NCBI RefSeq assembly: GCF_024189315.1
Contig: NZ_JAIZEO010000001.1
Location: 620,001-684,000 of the forward strand
Reading direction: 5' to 3'
Length of the DNA stretch: 64,000 bases
From: Halobacillus sp. A5
Lineage (GTDB): Bacteria; Bacillota; Bacilli; Bacillales; Halobacillaceae
Shown here: positions 18,495-25,547 of the stretch, one piece after another
Numbering within the stretch: position 1 is the stretch's first letter
Layout of the letters: the number at the start of each line of letters is the position of its first letter
Translations under genes and position numbers: made by a program
Notes under the pieces: generated by a model
What the model was told of the DNA's origin: nothing
Databases searched by the model: none
The model's input: only the letters and a program-made list of their open reading frames with translations

Positions 18495-18555
18495 TACTTT
18501 GATAGATGCTTTGGTAAATAGTTAGTATTTACTTTGGTAGATACCTTTGTAGAAT
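18495..18555 (+). repeat. array of four CTTTG(G/A)TARAT units
   Basis: Units begin CTTTGATAGAT at 18497, CTTTGGTAAAT at 18509, CTTTGGTAGAT at 18532 and CTTTGTAGAAT at 18545, spaced 12, 23 and 13 bp. Two share the longer TACTTTGRTAGAT. They lie in the 316-bp gap between the leftward ftsK-like gene and the rightward HTH gene and look like operator half-sites or iterons. Confidence 0.5.
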
Positions 18556-18659
18556 TGTATGGGGAAATAGTCTAAAGATTGCCTGTACTTCTGAAATTAG
18601 TTCAAGAAATAATAAAGGATTCTCCGTAAAACTGTAGAAGTAATAAGTGGGTGATTCTT

Positions 18660-18875
18660 ATGGAATGTAATCTAAACGAATGGATAGCCAAGCGTGGCTT
18701 CAAAAAGAAGTGGGTTGCTGCTCAAATAGGAGTAAGTAGTGAAGTAATGTCCAGATGGGTAAATGGAAAAAGTATTCCTTCATTGGAGAATGCATTAAAA
18801 TTGGCAGAAATTCTAAACTGCAAAGTTGAAGACTTATGGAAAATAAAAAAAAGCTCTCCTAATGAGAGCTCATAA
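18660..18875 (+). CDS. XRE-family helix-turn-helix regulator
   Basis: 71-residue single-domain Cro/C1-type regulator: EWIAKRGFKKKWVAAQIGVS, then a recognition helix in SSEVMSRWVNGKSIPSLENA and a C-terminal helix ending in LWKIKKSS. It is divergent from the ftsK-like gene, with the CTTTG repeats between them, which are its natural candidate operators. ATG at 18660 follows AAGTGGGTGAT; a GTG at 18651 is in frame but less well placed. Its last codons overlap the terminator of the convergent YolD-like gene. Confidence 0.85.
   Translation: MECNLNEWIAKRGFKKKWVAAQIGVSSEVMSRWVNGKSIPSLENALKLAEILNCKVEDLWKIKKSSPNESS
18845..18871 (-). terminator. terminator of YolD-like gene
   Basis: Stem AGCTCTC/GAGAGCT with loop CTAAT, followed on the minus strand by eight T residues. 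It overlaps the 3' end of the convergent HTH gene. Confidence 0.85.
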
Positions 18876-19208
18876 AACAGTTACCTCAAATATGTCATAA
18901 AAATTTAATTGGATTTCTTCTTTCTTTTGCTGATCAAAGCAACTTACTTTCTTTGTATCAGTGTTTATACCTACCACCTTCACAGTAAAGTAAGAATAAT
19001 TGTGTCCGTTATGATATTTTATTTCAACCGTGAGGTTATCCTTTATAGCCATTTCCAAGGTGAAAGCATGATCTTGTATCTGTTGCTCATCCAGTACTGG
19101 TTTTTCCTCTTTAGTTTGTTCTTTAAAAACTTCCTGAACCATCTCAACATGTTCAGGCATCATAAGAGAAGTCCACTTAATTGTTCCTCGATCACTCGGC
19201 CACGTCAT
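18870..19208 (-). CDS. YolD-like family protein
   Basis: 112 residues with the family N-terminus DRGTIKWTSLMMPEHVEMV and a beta-rich C-terminal half (TVEIKYHNGHNYSYFTVKVVGINT). YolD-like proteins are usually encoded with a UvrX/ImuB-like Y-family polymerase in an SOS operon; here no polymerase gene is present. A clean LexA box lies 18 bp upstream of the start, so it keeps SOS control. AAGGAGAG precedes ATG. Confidence 0.85.
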   Translation of the reverse strand: MTWPSDRGTIKWTSLMMPEHVEMVQEVFKEQTKEEKPVLDEQQIQDHAFTLEMAIKDNLTVEIKYHNGHNYSYFTVKVVGINTDTKKVSCFDQQKKEEIQLNFYDIFEVTVL

Positions 19209-19225
19209 TCCGAATCTCTCCTTAA

Positions 19226-19239
19226 AGAACGTTTGTTCT
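19226..19239. promoter_or_regulatory. LexA (SOS) box upstream of YolD-like gene
   Basis: AGAACGTTTGTTCT, a perfect GAAC-N4-GTTC palindrome extended to AAGAACGTTTGTTCTTA, just downstream of a TAAAAT -10-like hexamer for the leftward promoter. The rightward HEPN-motif gene starts 105 bp away on the other side. Confidence 0.85.
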
Positions 19240-19344
19240 TATTTTAACACAATTAATTTATAGTTCTAAATTAAAATGTTACTAAAATAAAGAGTTACAA
19301 TGTGGTAAAATTTTCTTAAGAAAATGTGATTTGGGGGAATAAGG

Positions 19345-20436
19345 ATGGAGTGGGTACTAGAATATAGTCAAGAAGGTATTGAAGTAATTAATGAGCTTAC
19401 ACCTGAAGAAAAACTCGACATTGATAAAGCTTTGTTAAAGCTCAAACCCTTAAATGAAGTATTTAGTTTTTTTGATTACCTAAATAATGAGTATAATGAA
19501 TATTTAAATTGGTTTCAGGATAAAGGCGGTCGTTCCTTAAAAAGTGTAATTAGACTTATTAATAATTTTTTAAGTGCCTATAAAGGGTTTATCGATCATT
19601 GGGAAACTTATATAAAAAGAAAGAAAAGCAAAAATTTTTTAGATTTATTTGAGAAATCAATTTCTAAGATTTATGATGAAAACTTTGAATATAGATTTAT
19701 CTACAATTTAAGAAATTTTGCCCAACATAATGGTAATCCAGTTTCTAGTGTCTCAAAAAATGAAAATGGAAGTAGTAAAATACTCTTAAACACCGCTACC
19801 TTTCTAAAAGAGCATAATGGAATGCAGAAAAAATTCCGAAAAGAATTAAATGGTACAGAGGTTGAGTCATTAAACGTAGACCAAGCTATCAGAGTAGTTT
19901 ATTTTAATTTGAGTGAGTTACATCAGCTATTAATAAATAACATACTAGCTGAAGACAATGAAAAATATCTTAGGGCAAGTGTAACGGTGTTGGAGATATA
20001 TAATAAATACAACAAAAACGGTGGCTTGATCGGCTTAATCGATGAAAGTACTGTAAATAATATAGAAAAAATGAATAATGGCCTAGAAGAAATTAATTTG
20101 GGGATTGCAAGATTACCAACCCAATTAGCCAGAACAATTGCAAAAAGTACTAACATCACATTTAAGTTTAAAGGAATAAATTTAGGTCAATCTGCCGGAT
20201 TTCCTTTAAGACTTAAATCTAATTTATTGGTAGAAAAACCAAAATTTAAATACGGTAAAAAGTTTGTTGAACGTGATGGTATTAAATGGGTACAAATACT
20301 AGAATCAACTAGCTTTAATTGCAAAGATGGATACGATAAATTATTTTCTGTTTACTGCCCTGCTGTTCTAACTACAAAAGAATACCGGGAAATCTCAAAA
20401 AGATTTGAAGAAAAGCGTAAAGTATTTATAAAATAA
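19345..20436 (+). CDS. candidate HEPN-domain protein (lysogenic-conversion gene)
   Basis: 363-residue, all-alpha-looking, lysine-rich protein of no family I can name. The segment FEYRFIYNLRNFAQHNGNP contains R123-N-F-A-Q-H128, the R-x4-6-H catalytic motif of HEPN ribonucleases, set between long helices as in that fold. It stands alone on the plus strand between the lysis module and the attachment site, with its own terminator, and is more AT-rich than the structural genes. That is the usual place for phage-exclusion or toxin-like cargo. The C-terminal third (FKFKGINLGQSAG onward) may sense or bind. Activity is inferred from the motif only. Confidence 0.55.
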   Translation: MEWVLEYSQEGIEVINELTPEEKLDIDKALLKLKPLNEVFSFFDYLNNEYNEYLNWFQDKGGRSLKSVIRLINNFLSAYKGFIDHWETYIKRKKSKNFLDLFEKSISKIYDENFEYRFIYNLRNFAQHNGNPVSSVSKNENGSSKILLNTATFLKEHNGMQKKFRKELNGTEVESLNVDQAIRVVYFNLSELHQLLINNILAEDNEKYLRASVTVLEIYNKYNKNGGLIGLIDESTVNNIEKMNNGLEEINLGIARLPTQLARTIAKSTNITFKFKGINLGQSAGFPLRLKSNLLVEKPKFKYGKKFVERDGIKWVQILESTSFNCKDGYDKLFSVYCPAVLTTKEYREISKRFEEKRKVFIK

Positions 20437-20448
20437 TGTAACTAACAT

Positions 20449-20480
20449 AAGCCCCACCAATCAAGGTGAGGCTTTTCCTT
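20449..20480 (+). terminator. terminator of HEPN-motif gene
   Basis: AAGCCCCACC pairs with GGTGAGGCTT (one mismatch) followed by TTCCTTT, 12 bp after the stop. It can also serve the convergent gene ending at 20483. Confidence 0.75.
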
Positions 20481-20482
20481 TG

Positions 20483-20794
20483 TTAAAAACTCATTTTTTC
20501 GACGCTTCCAAGGGGCGTATCAACGCCATAATTTTCTACGATCAGTTTAGAGTTCGTATCGTACTTTCCTGAATCAATATCCGGTAATCGACTAAGTAAG
20601 AAGTCTTTTGCGCGGTCTTCAATGTTGTGGATTTGAGATTGTAGGACTTTACGGAAAGGATAACGGGGCAAATACTCCATGACTATATACCGATCATTTT
20701 CTCCTTTCTTTAGTGTACAAAAAATATTGATTTCACTTTCCAACGGGTAGTCTAAGGTGTACCCAAAACCTGAATCTAAAGTTACTTTTTCCAT
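20483..20794 (-). CDS. prophage protein of unknown function
   Basis: 103 residues beginning MEKVTLDSGFGYTLDYP; no recognised domain. The middle (RYIVMEYLPRYPFRK) looks like beta strands. ATG at 20794 has a strong AGGAGGTGTAATA upstream, whereas the longer frame to 20827 does not. It follows the endolysin terminator in the leftward direction, so it needs its own promoter or read-through. Confidence 0.65.
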   Translation of the reverse strand: MEKVTLDSGFGYTLDYPLESEINIFCTLKKGENDRYIVMEYLPRYPFRKVLQSQIHNIEDRAKDFLLSRLPDIDSGKYDTNSKLIVENYGVDTPLGSVEKMSF

Positions 20795-20854
20795 TATTAC
20801 ACCTCCTGTAAAATTAATATTCGACACTTATAGGTAATTCCCTCTATTTTTTTA

Positions 20855-20891
20855 CAAAAAAATCCCTACAACATAAAAATGAAGTAGGGAG
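20855..20891 (-). terminator. terminator after endolysin (end of late operon)
   Basis: Stem TCCCTAC/GTAGGGA around a 14-base loop, followed by TTTTTTTGTAAAAAA on the minus strand. Confidence 0.8.
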
Positions 20892-20909
20892 ACTAATGAA
20901 TAGATTATT

Positions 20910-22007
20910 TTATAACTTTTTAAGCATGGCACTTCTCGTATTTTCCCCATAGGTACCGTCTACCTCAGAAGGGAGGTAAACACTCTGAAATCGTCTTACA
21001 GCATCCTCTGTTTTAACTCCATAAATTCCATCTACACTACCCACTTTGAAGTTAAGTATGTTTAATGATTCTTGTACTTTCTTAACGTTATATCCATTGC
21101 TCCCTCTCTTTAGAACGACATTAGGTAATGTCACTTTTTTAGGTGCAGGCTTACCTCCACTACGTAATTTTTCAAGTAAAGCAGTATTTTGAGAAACTGA
21201 TCCTTTATATCCTTTTATTCTATATTTAGCTGCCAGTTTAGCACGATTAGAGAAACTTGAATTTTCACCAATACTCTTAAGATATGTAACAATACTTGTG
21301 GTCTTCATATCGCCTTTAGAAAAGGACTTTGAAGGTGCAGGCTTACTTGCTGTTTTCTTAATATTGATTTTCTGACCAACTTTAAGTTTATTCGGATCAA
21401 CGGAAGGATTAAGTTTCTTAAGGTCATCTACAGACAATCCTTTTGTATCGTTAGCAATGCTCCAGAAAGTATCTCCTTGTTGGATTGTGTGAGTAGTTGC
21501 GTTAGATGCAGGAACACTTGCAAATTCTTTCTCCCCACTAACTACAGCACGATAATCAAACTCAGGACATTGTTTCCAAGCATAACCGGGAAATTCGTTA
21601 TGACCACGAGTACGCTTGTAATTAGGCATATCCTTCTTCAAACAATCCACAAGTTGTTTTAATGACCGTTTTTGTGCTTCTGTTGGCTTCTCTGATCTAA
21701 AGTCTCCGACAAGACAGATACCAACTGCAAATTTATTGGAGTTGCCAACATGATAAGATAACACACCTAAATCATGATTCCATTCGATAGTACCATCTTT
21801 AAGGATTACAAATGCGTAAGCAATTTCGTGCCAACCATTCGTATGCACATGATACCTTGCAAAAGAGTAGGAATCCCCTTCTTTCGTCAATGAATGGTGA
21901 ATAGCTATGTCAGTTTTAACACTAATATCATAAACTGGTTGCCATCCGTTATGTGCTGTTTTTCCCCGTAAATCTTTAAGCTTACTTAATTTTTCAAAAT
22001 GTGCCAT
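20910..22007 (-). CDS. endolysin: N-acetylmuramoyl-L-alanine amidase with LysM and peptidoglycan-binding domains
   Basis: 365-residue phage lysin. Residues 1-160 form an amidase_2 (PGRP-like) domain with zinc-ligand-like IAIHHS, RGHNEFPGYAWKQCPE and HVGNSNKFAVGICLVGDF. A LysM domain follows (HTIQQGDTFWSIAND, about 172-215). Next is a ~50-residue module with SIVTYLKSIGENSSFSNR seen in some Firmicutes lysins, and a C-terminal PG_binding_1 domain (KRGSNGYNVKKVQESLNIL). It cleaves the glycan-peptide bond at lysis with the holin encoded just upstream. AAGGAGATTTTAATA precedes ATG. Confidence 0.93.
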   Translation of the reverse strand: MAHFEKLSKLKDLRGKTAHNGWQPVYDISVKTDIAIHHSLTKEGDSYSFARYHVHTNGWHEIAYAFVILKDGTIEWNHDLGVLSYHVGNSNKFAVGICLVGDFRSEKPTEAQKRSLKQLVDCLKKDMPNYKRTRGHNEFPGYAWKQCPEFDYRAVVSGEKEFASVPASNATTHTIQQGDTFWSIANDTKGLSVDDLKKLNPSVDPNKLKVGQKINIKKTASKPAPSKSFSKGDMKTTSIVTYLKSIGENSSFSNRAKLAAKYRIKGYKGSVSQNTALLEKLRSGGKPAPKKVTLPNVVLKRGSNGYNVKKVQESLNILNFKVGSVDGIYGVKTEDAVRRFQSVYLPSEVDGTYGENTRSAMLKKL

Positions 22008-22027
22008 TATTAAAATCTCCTTTAATT

Positions 22028-22054
22028 AAAAAAGACTTCCCCAAAAGGAAAGCC
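22028..22054 (-). terminator. hairpin between holin and endolysin genes
   Basis: AAGGCTTTCC pairs with GGGGAAGTCTT, followed by TTTTTAATT on the minus strand; probably a partial terminator that tunes endolysin level. Confidence 0.6.
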
Positions 22055-22058
22055 TTAA

Positions 22059-22550
22059 TTATTTATTCTCGTCATTATTTATTCCTGGCTTTTCGTCCAA
22101 TTTTTCAGCAGCTTTAGTAACTGTCTTAGGAATAGGAAGCCCTTTTTCGTCTAACTTTTTAACTATGTTTTCTTCTTTACCAATCTCATGAATGTACTTT
22201 GAAATACCTTCAGGAATCGGAATACCCATTCTATCTAGATTCTCAAGTATGGAAATCCCCTCATTACCTATGTAGAAAAATACTGCCATTGTTCTGAATA
22301 CCGGTGCGCCTGCCCCTACAAGCACATCGAGCATGTTTGCTAAGACGATAACGAGAATGAATACACCTTTTTTAAGGATTCCTCTAAATCCTACTGCACT
22401 TTTTAACTGTTTGTTGTAAGCACCAGCAGCCATTCCAGTAAGAAAATCGATAGCCATAAATACTGCTAAAACAGTTAAGGATACATGCCACCCTCCTATA
22501 AGGAACGTTGTAATTGTTCCCCCAACTGCCAAAATCATTTTCAAATCCAT
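22059..22550 (-). CDS. phage holin (toxin secretion/phage lysis holin family)
   Basis: About 163 residues with three hydrophobic segments (ILAVGGTITTFLIGGW, LTVLAVFMAIDFLTGMAAGAY, GVFILVIVLANMLDVLVGAG) and the conserved AIDFLTGMAAGAYNKQLKS of the holin_4 family, then a charged tail. It permeabilises the membrane so the endolysin downstream can act. ATG at 22550 follows AAGGGGAATAATAAT; a much longer open frame to 22640 overlaps the upstream gene and is not supported. Confidence 0.9.
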   Translation of the reverse strand: MDLKMILAVGGTITTFLIGGWHVSLTVLAVFMAIDFLTGMAAGAYNKQLKSAVGFRGILKKGVFILVIVLANMLDVLVGAGAPVFRTMAVFFYIGNEGISILENLDRMGIPIPEGISKYIHEIGKEENIVKKLDEKGLPIPKTVTKAAEKLDEKPGINNDENK

Positions 22551-22599
22551 ATTATTATTCCCCTTCTTAACCATTTTGCTCCTTTGTCTCCTTGTGGTG

Positions 22600-23136
22600 T
22601 TACCACGTAATTTCTTTGACTTCTTCAATTGTCGTTGCATCTTTCACTTGAGGCTCTAAGAAATCTCTGAATTTAGAAATATTATTTTGTTTATGCATAA
22701 GAATGGATACAGTAAGTTCCTTCATAATTTCAGATGTGATAGGTATTCTTATTTGTTCTCCATCTTTCCTCACTGTCCACGTGACTTCATCAACGATTCC
22801 GTCTTTTAACACTTCATTTAAATCCCCAAAGTTTACTTGTGCTTCAATATCATAAGAAAAATGATATTCCACTCCATCGATGACATGAAAAAACCCTGCT
22901 AAGATAGCAGAGTTACAGGCCTTACTTAATTCAATTATCTTATTTTGTTTGTAACGTCTTAAGACTTCACTGCTATCTCTTGTTAGCTCTCCATTTTCTA
23001 CTTTATATGACATAGGATTATTAAAAAAATCATGGTCTCTAGGCAAGTCGAACGATACACTTTCCTCATTGAATGAGGAAGAACCCCAACCATAAACTTG
23101 ACCAGTTTCATTATCCATATCCAAATAAATAATCAT
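22600..23136 (-). CDS. phage tail-associated protein, DUF4376-like
   Basis: 178 residues. The C-terminal half (KACNSAILAGFFHVIDGVEYHFSYD, EVTWTVRKDGEQIRIP) has the pattern of DUF4376-type proteins that sit after receptor-binding or tail-fibre genes, often assembly helpers. The position between the DUF859 protein and the holin agrees. AGGAGTGAGAATAA precedes ATG. Confidence 0.65.
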   Translation of the reverse strand: MIIYLDMDNETGQVYGWGSSSFNEESVSFDLPRDHDFFNNPMSYKVENGELTRDSSEVLRRYKQNKIIELSKACNSAILAGFFHVIDGVEYHFSYDIEAQVNFGDLNEVLKDGIVDEVTWTVRKDGEQIRIPITSEIMKELTVSILMHKQNNISKFRDFLEPQVKDATTIEEVKEITW

Positions 23137-23148
23137 TTATTCTCACTC

Positions 23149-25527
23149 CTAAAAAGATAATACATAGCGCAGTACCATCTCATCTTCTGGTGATGTTTCA
23201 TTTCGAGAATTACCTGTAATAACAGAATCGCTGCTTATATAAATATATTTTTGTACTAATGTAGGATTAGAGACTGGTGTAGTGTTCATGATTGCCCAGA
23301 ATCCTCCTGCAGTAATTGATGCATGTTCTTTAGGTACAGGTACATAGTTCCAGTGTGAGTTTTCTGCAGTACCGCTCCAATAGCTAAAGGTTAAGATGTA
23401 GCCATTAGGACAGTCTTCAATATGTTTAGACGGTGTTATGTTCTGTGAAGGCCTAATAAATGAGTTTCCTTCCCATAATATTCGATCATCTGAAGTGCCT
23501 ATTGGTTCACCGTTTAGATAAGCAGTACCATCCCTAACCCTAAAGTTATCGTAGTCACCTGCATCTGGTGATCCACTGTCTACACCACTCTTAATAAACA
23601 TCAAGCCCTCACCTTGGTTATTGGCTAAATCATTAAAGAATAGACCATTCAGCCCTACGATGTCAGAGTTATTCAAATCCATTGCTCCGCCTTGAGCTTC
23701 TTCAATAACATTTGATCCCCATAGTGTAGCACCAAAACGAACACGCCCATTAATTAAAAGTTCATTTGATCTAGAAGGAAAGTCATTAACACCAATTGAT
23801 TTGAGCACTGGATCAATAAACAATAACGGCTGCCCTGTATCAATGGTTTGTGAAATTGTAGTACTTCCTAGTTCATCCATAACTCTAAATTCAAAATTAT
23901 AAGACTTAGTGGAATCTAAGGTTAATTGTATTTTGGTACTTGAATACTCTCTGCCACTTAAAGTGTAGTCCAAAGAAGTCCAAAAACCAAAGTCCTCTTT
24001 ATCATTAGCCTTATATCTGTATTCGATTTGATGTATATCGTTTTGAGGCTCATTGTCTACACTTAGTAAGGAAATTTCACCCTTCATAGAAATGTCGGTG
24101 GTTTCCTCAAATCCGTTCAATCTCTTAGTAGCTGAAACAACTGTAGGATTGCTGTATGGAATAACTTGAACCGTTATGCTCGTAGTTGTAGTAAGACCCC
24201 TACTATCAATAGCTTTTACAACAAGTGATTGATCATTGTTTGCATCAATAGAACCAAAGTCGAATTGTACATCACTACTTGAACTGTAGTCTACAGTCTT
24301 ACTTGTCCCTGCTAATGTTGCAGAGTATGAAACCATTGAAGCTCCATTTTGAGCAGTAGCTTTTGCGGTTGACGGTATCGTTACTACAATCTCTGAATGA
24401 TTTGAAATTATGTATTGATCATTTTCGGTGATATCCTTCGTAGTTTGATTGGTGTCTGCATATGTATAATCCTCTTCAAAGATTGGATTACTGTTTCTAA
24501 CACTAAAATTAAGTAGTTCACTTACGGTACTTCTAACTTTTTCTCCATTATAGAAGGTTTCTACTTCAATTGAACCATCTTTACTCTTATCGTTTGGCAT
24601 TTGATCATACAAACTTGTTTTCTCTGTTGCGTCAGGAGTCCAATTAAAAGAAGAGTCCACATCTGTAAATGTCTTCGTGAAAGAGCCTAATTTTATTCTC
24701 ACAGTATGTTCAAAATTAGAATTATCTTTATTTAATGTTCCAGAAATCGTTTCATCGACGTAAACATAATGATCAAAACTTCCATTAGGCTTACTTGCAG
24801 ATGGTACTGATAAAGTTCCATCATAATACCTACTACCAATCCAATTGTCTCCGTCATAAGTCTGCAGAATTACATAGGTATCAGTACTTGATCTGCCATT
24901 TAAAAGCTCAAATATCTCGGTATTCTGAGACAAAGTAAATGAAGTCGATTTAGAAGTCTCAGAGGTGGATAGCAAGACTTGATTTACGTGTACGTTATCT
25001 CCTGACGTGTTCTTTACATACATTTCAATTTCATGTCTGAATCTGGATGAATACCTTTGAATAGACATTGTTTTATTGCTTCCTGCAGTCCATGAAGGAC
25101 TTGATGTTAATTTCGATTCTCTAGGAATTGTATTCAGCGTAAAAGATTGTTGATCTAAGTCAATCCTTCCATAGTAAGTACCGTTCAAGGTTACTTCTAC
25201 ATCAAAATATCCGTCTAATGAAAAGCTACCCTTACCATCATCTTCATGATTTATCGTAAAGGAATACGTTTGAATCCATTTCTTTTGATTGGCCTTTAAA
25301 GCTGCCATACTACTAGCTGTTCTGGTTACAAACGAACCATTATTATGTTGCATTGCACAAGTTTTCGTAGCACTAGAGTAAACAGCACCGTAACTATCTC
25401 GGGCAATCCAGTACATCTTCGCAGTTACATTAGATTTGTTTTCTGATATATTTTGAGTAGCAGACCAATCAATCTGCAACCTCCAATGTCCATTTACATT
25501 TTTACCAAAACTTCCACTTAATGCCAT
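23149..25527 (-). CDS. DUF859-family phage minor structural protein, likely receptor-binding
   Basis: 792-residue beta-rich protein. The N-terminus (GSFGKNVNGHWRLQIDWSATQN) and following Ig-like repeats match the siphovirus DUF859 family of tail-tip proteins. The C-terminal ~200 residues (from about GRVRFGATLWGSN) look like a host-binding head, with aromatic-rich SYWSGTAENSHWNYVP. It is the last large tail gene before holin/endolysin, the normal place for the adhesin. Confidence 0.85.
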   Translation of the reverse strand: MALSGSFGKNVNGHWRLQIDWSATQNISENKSNVTAKMYWIARDSYGAVYSSATKTCAMQHNNGSFVTRTASSMAALKANQKKWIQTYSFTINHEDDGKGSFSLDGYFDVEVTLNGTYYGRIDLDQQSFTLNTIPRESKLTSSPSWTAGSNKTMSIQRYSSRFRHEIEMYVKNTSGDNVHVNQVLLSTSETSKSTSFTLSQNTEIFELLNGRSSTDTYVILQTYDGDNWIGSRYYDGTLSVPSASKPNGSFDHYVYVDETISGTLNKDNSNFEHTVRIKLGSFTKTFTDVDSSFNWTPDATEKTSLYDQMPNDKSKDGSIEVETFYNGEKVRSTVSELLNFSVRNSNPIFEEDYTYADTNQTTKDITENDQYIISNHSEIVVTIPSTAKATAQNGASMVSYSATLAGTSKTVDYSSSSDVQFDFGSIDANNDQSLVVKAIDSRGLTTTTSITVQVIPYSNPTVVSATKRLNGFEETTDISMKGEISLLSVDNEPQNDIHQIEYRYKANDKEDFGFWTSLDYTLSGREYSSTKIQLTLDSTKSYNFEFRVMDELGSTTISQTIDTGQPLLFIDPVLKSIGVNDFPSRSNELLINGRVRFGATLWGSNVIEEAQGGAMDLNNSDIVGLNGLFFNDLANNQGEGLMFIKSGVDSGSPDAGDYDNFRVRDGTAYLNGEPIGTSDDRILWEGNSFIRPSQNITPSKHIEDCPNGYILTFSYWSGTAENSHWNYVPVPKEHASITAGGFWAIMNTTPVSNPTLVQKYIYISSDSVITGNSRNETSPEDEMVLRYVLSF

Positions 25528-25547
25528 ATTATTTATCTATCCTTTCT

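Noticed and set aside
20896-20925. A 15-bp match to the iteron core (ATTTTATAACTTTTT) at the end of the endolysin gene, proposed as a sixth repeat
   Set aside because: It encodes the final Lys-Leu-stop of the endolysin and lies just before that operon's terminator, so it could not drive a downstream gene. The GTTACG half is absent. Likely chance in AT-rich sequence.
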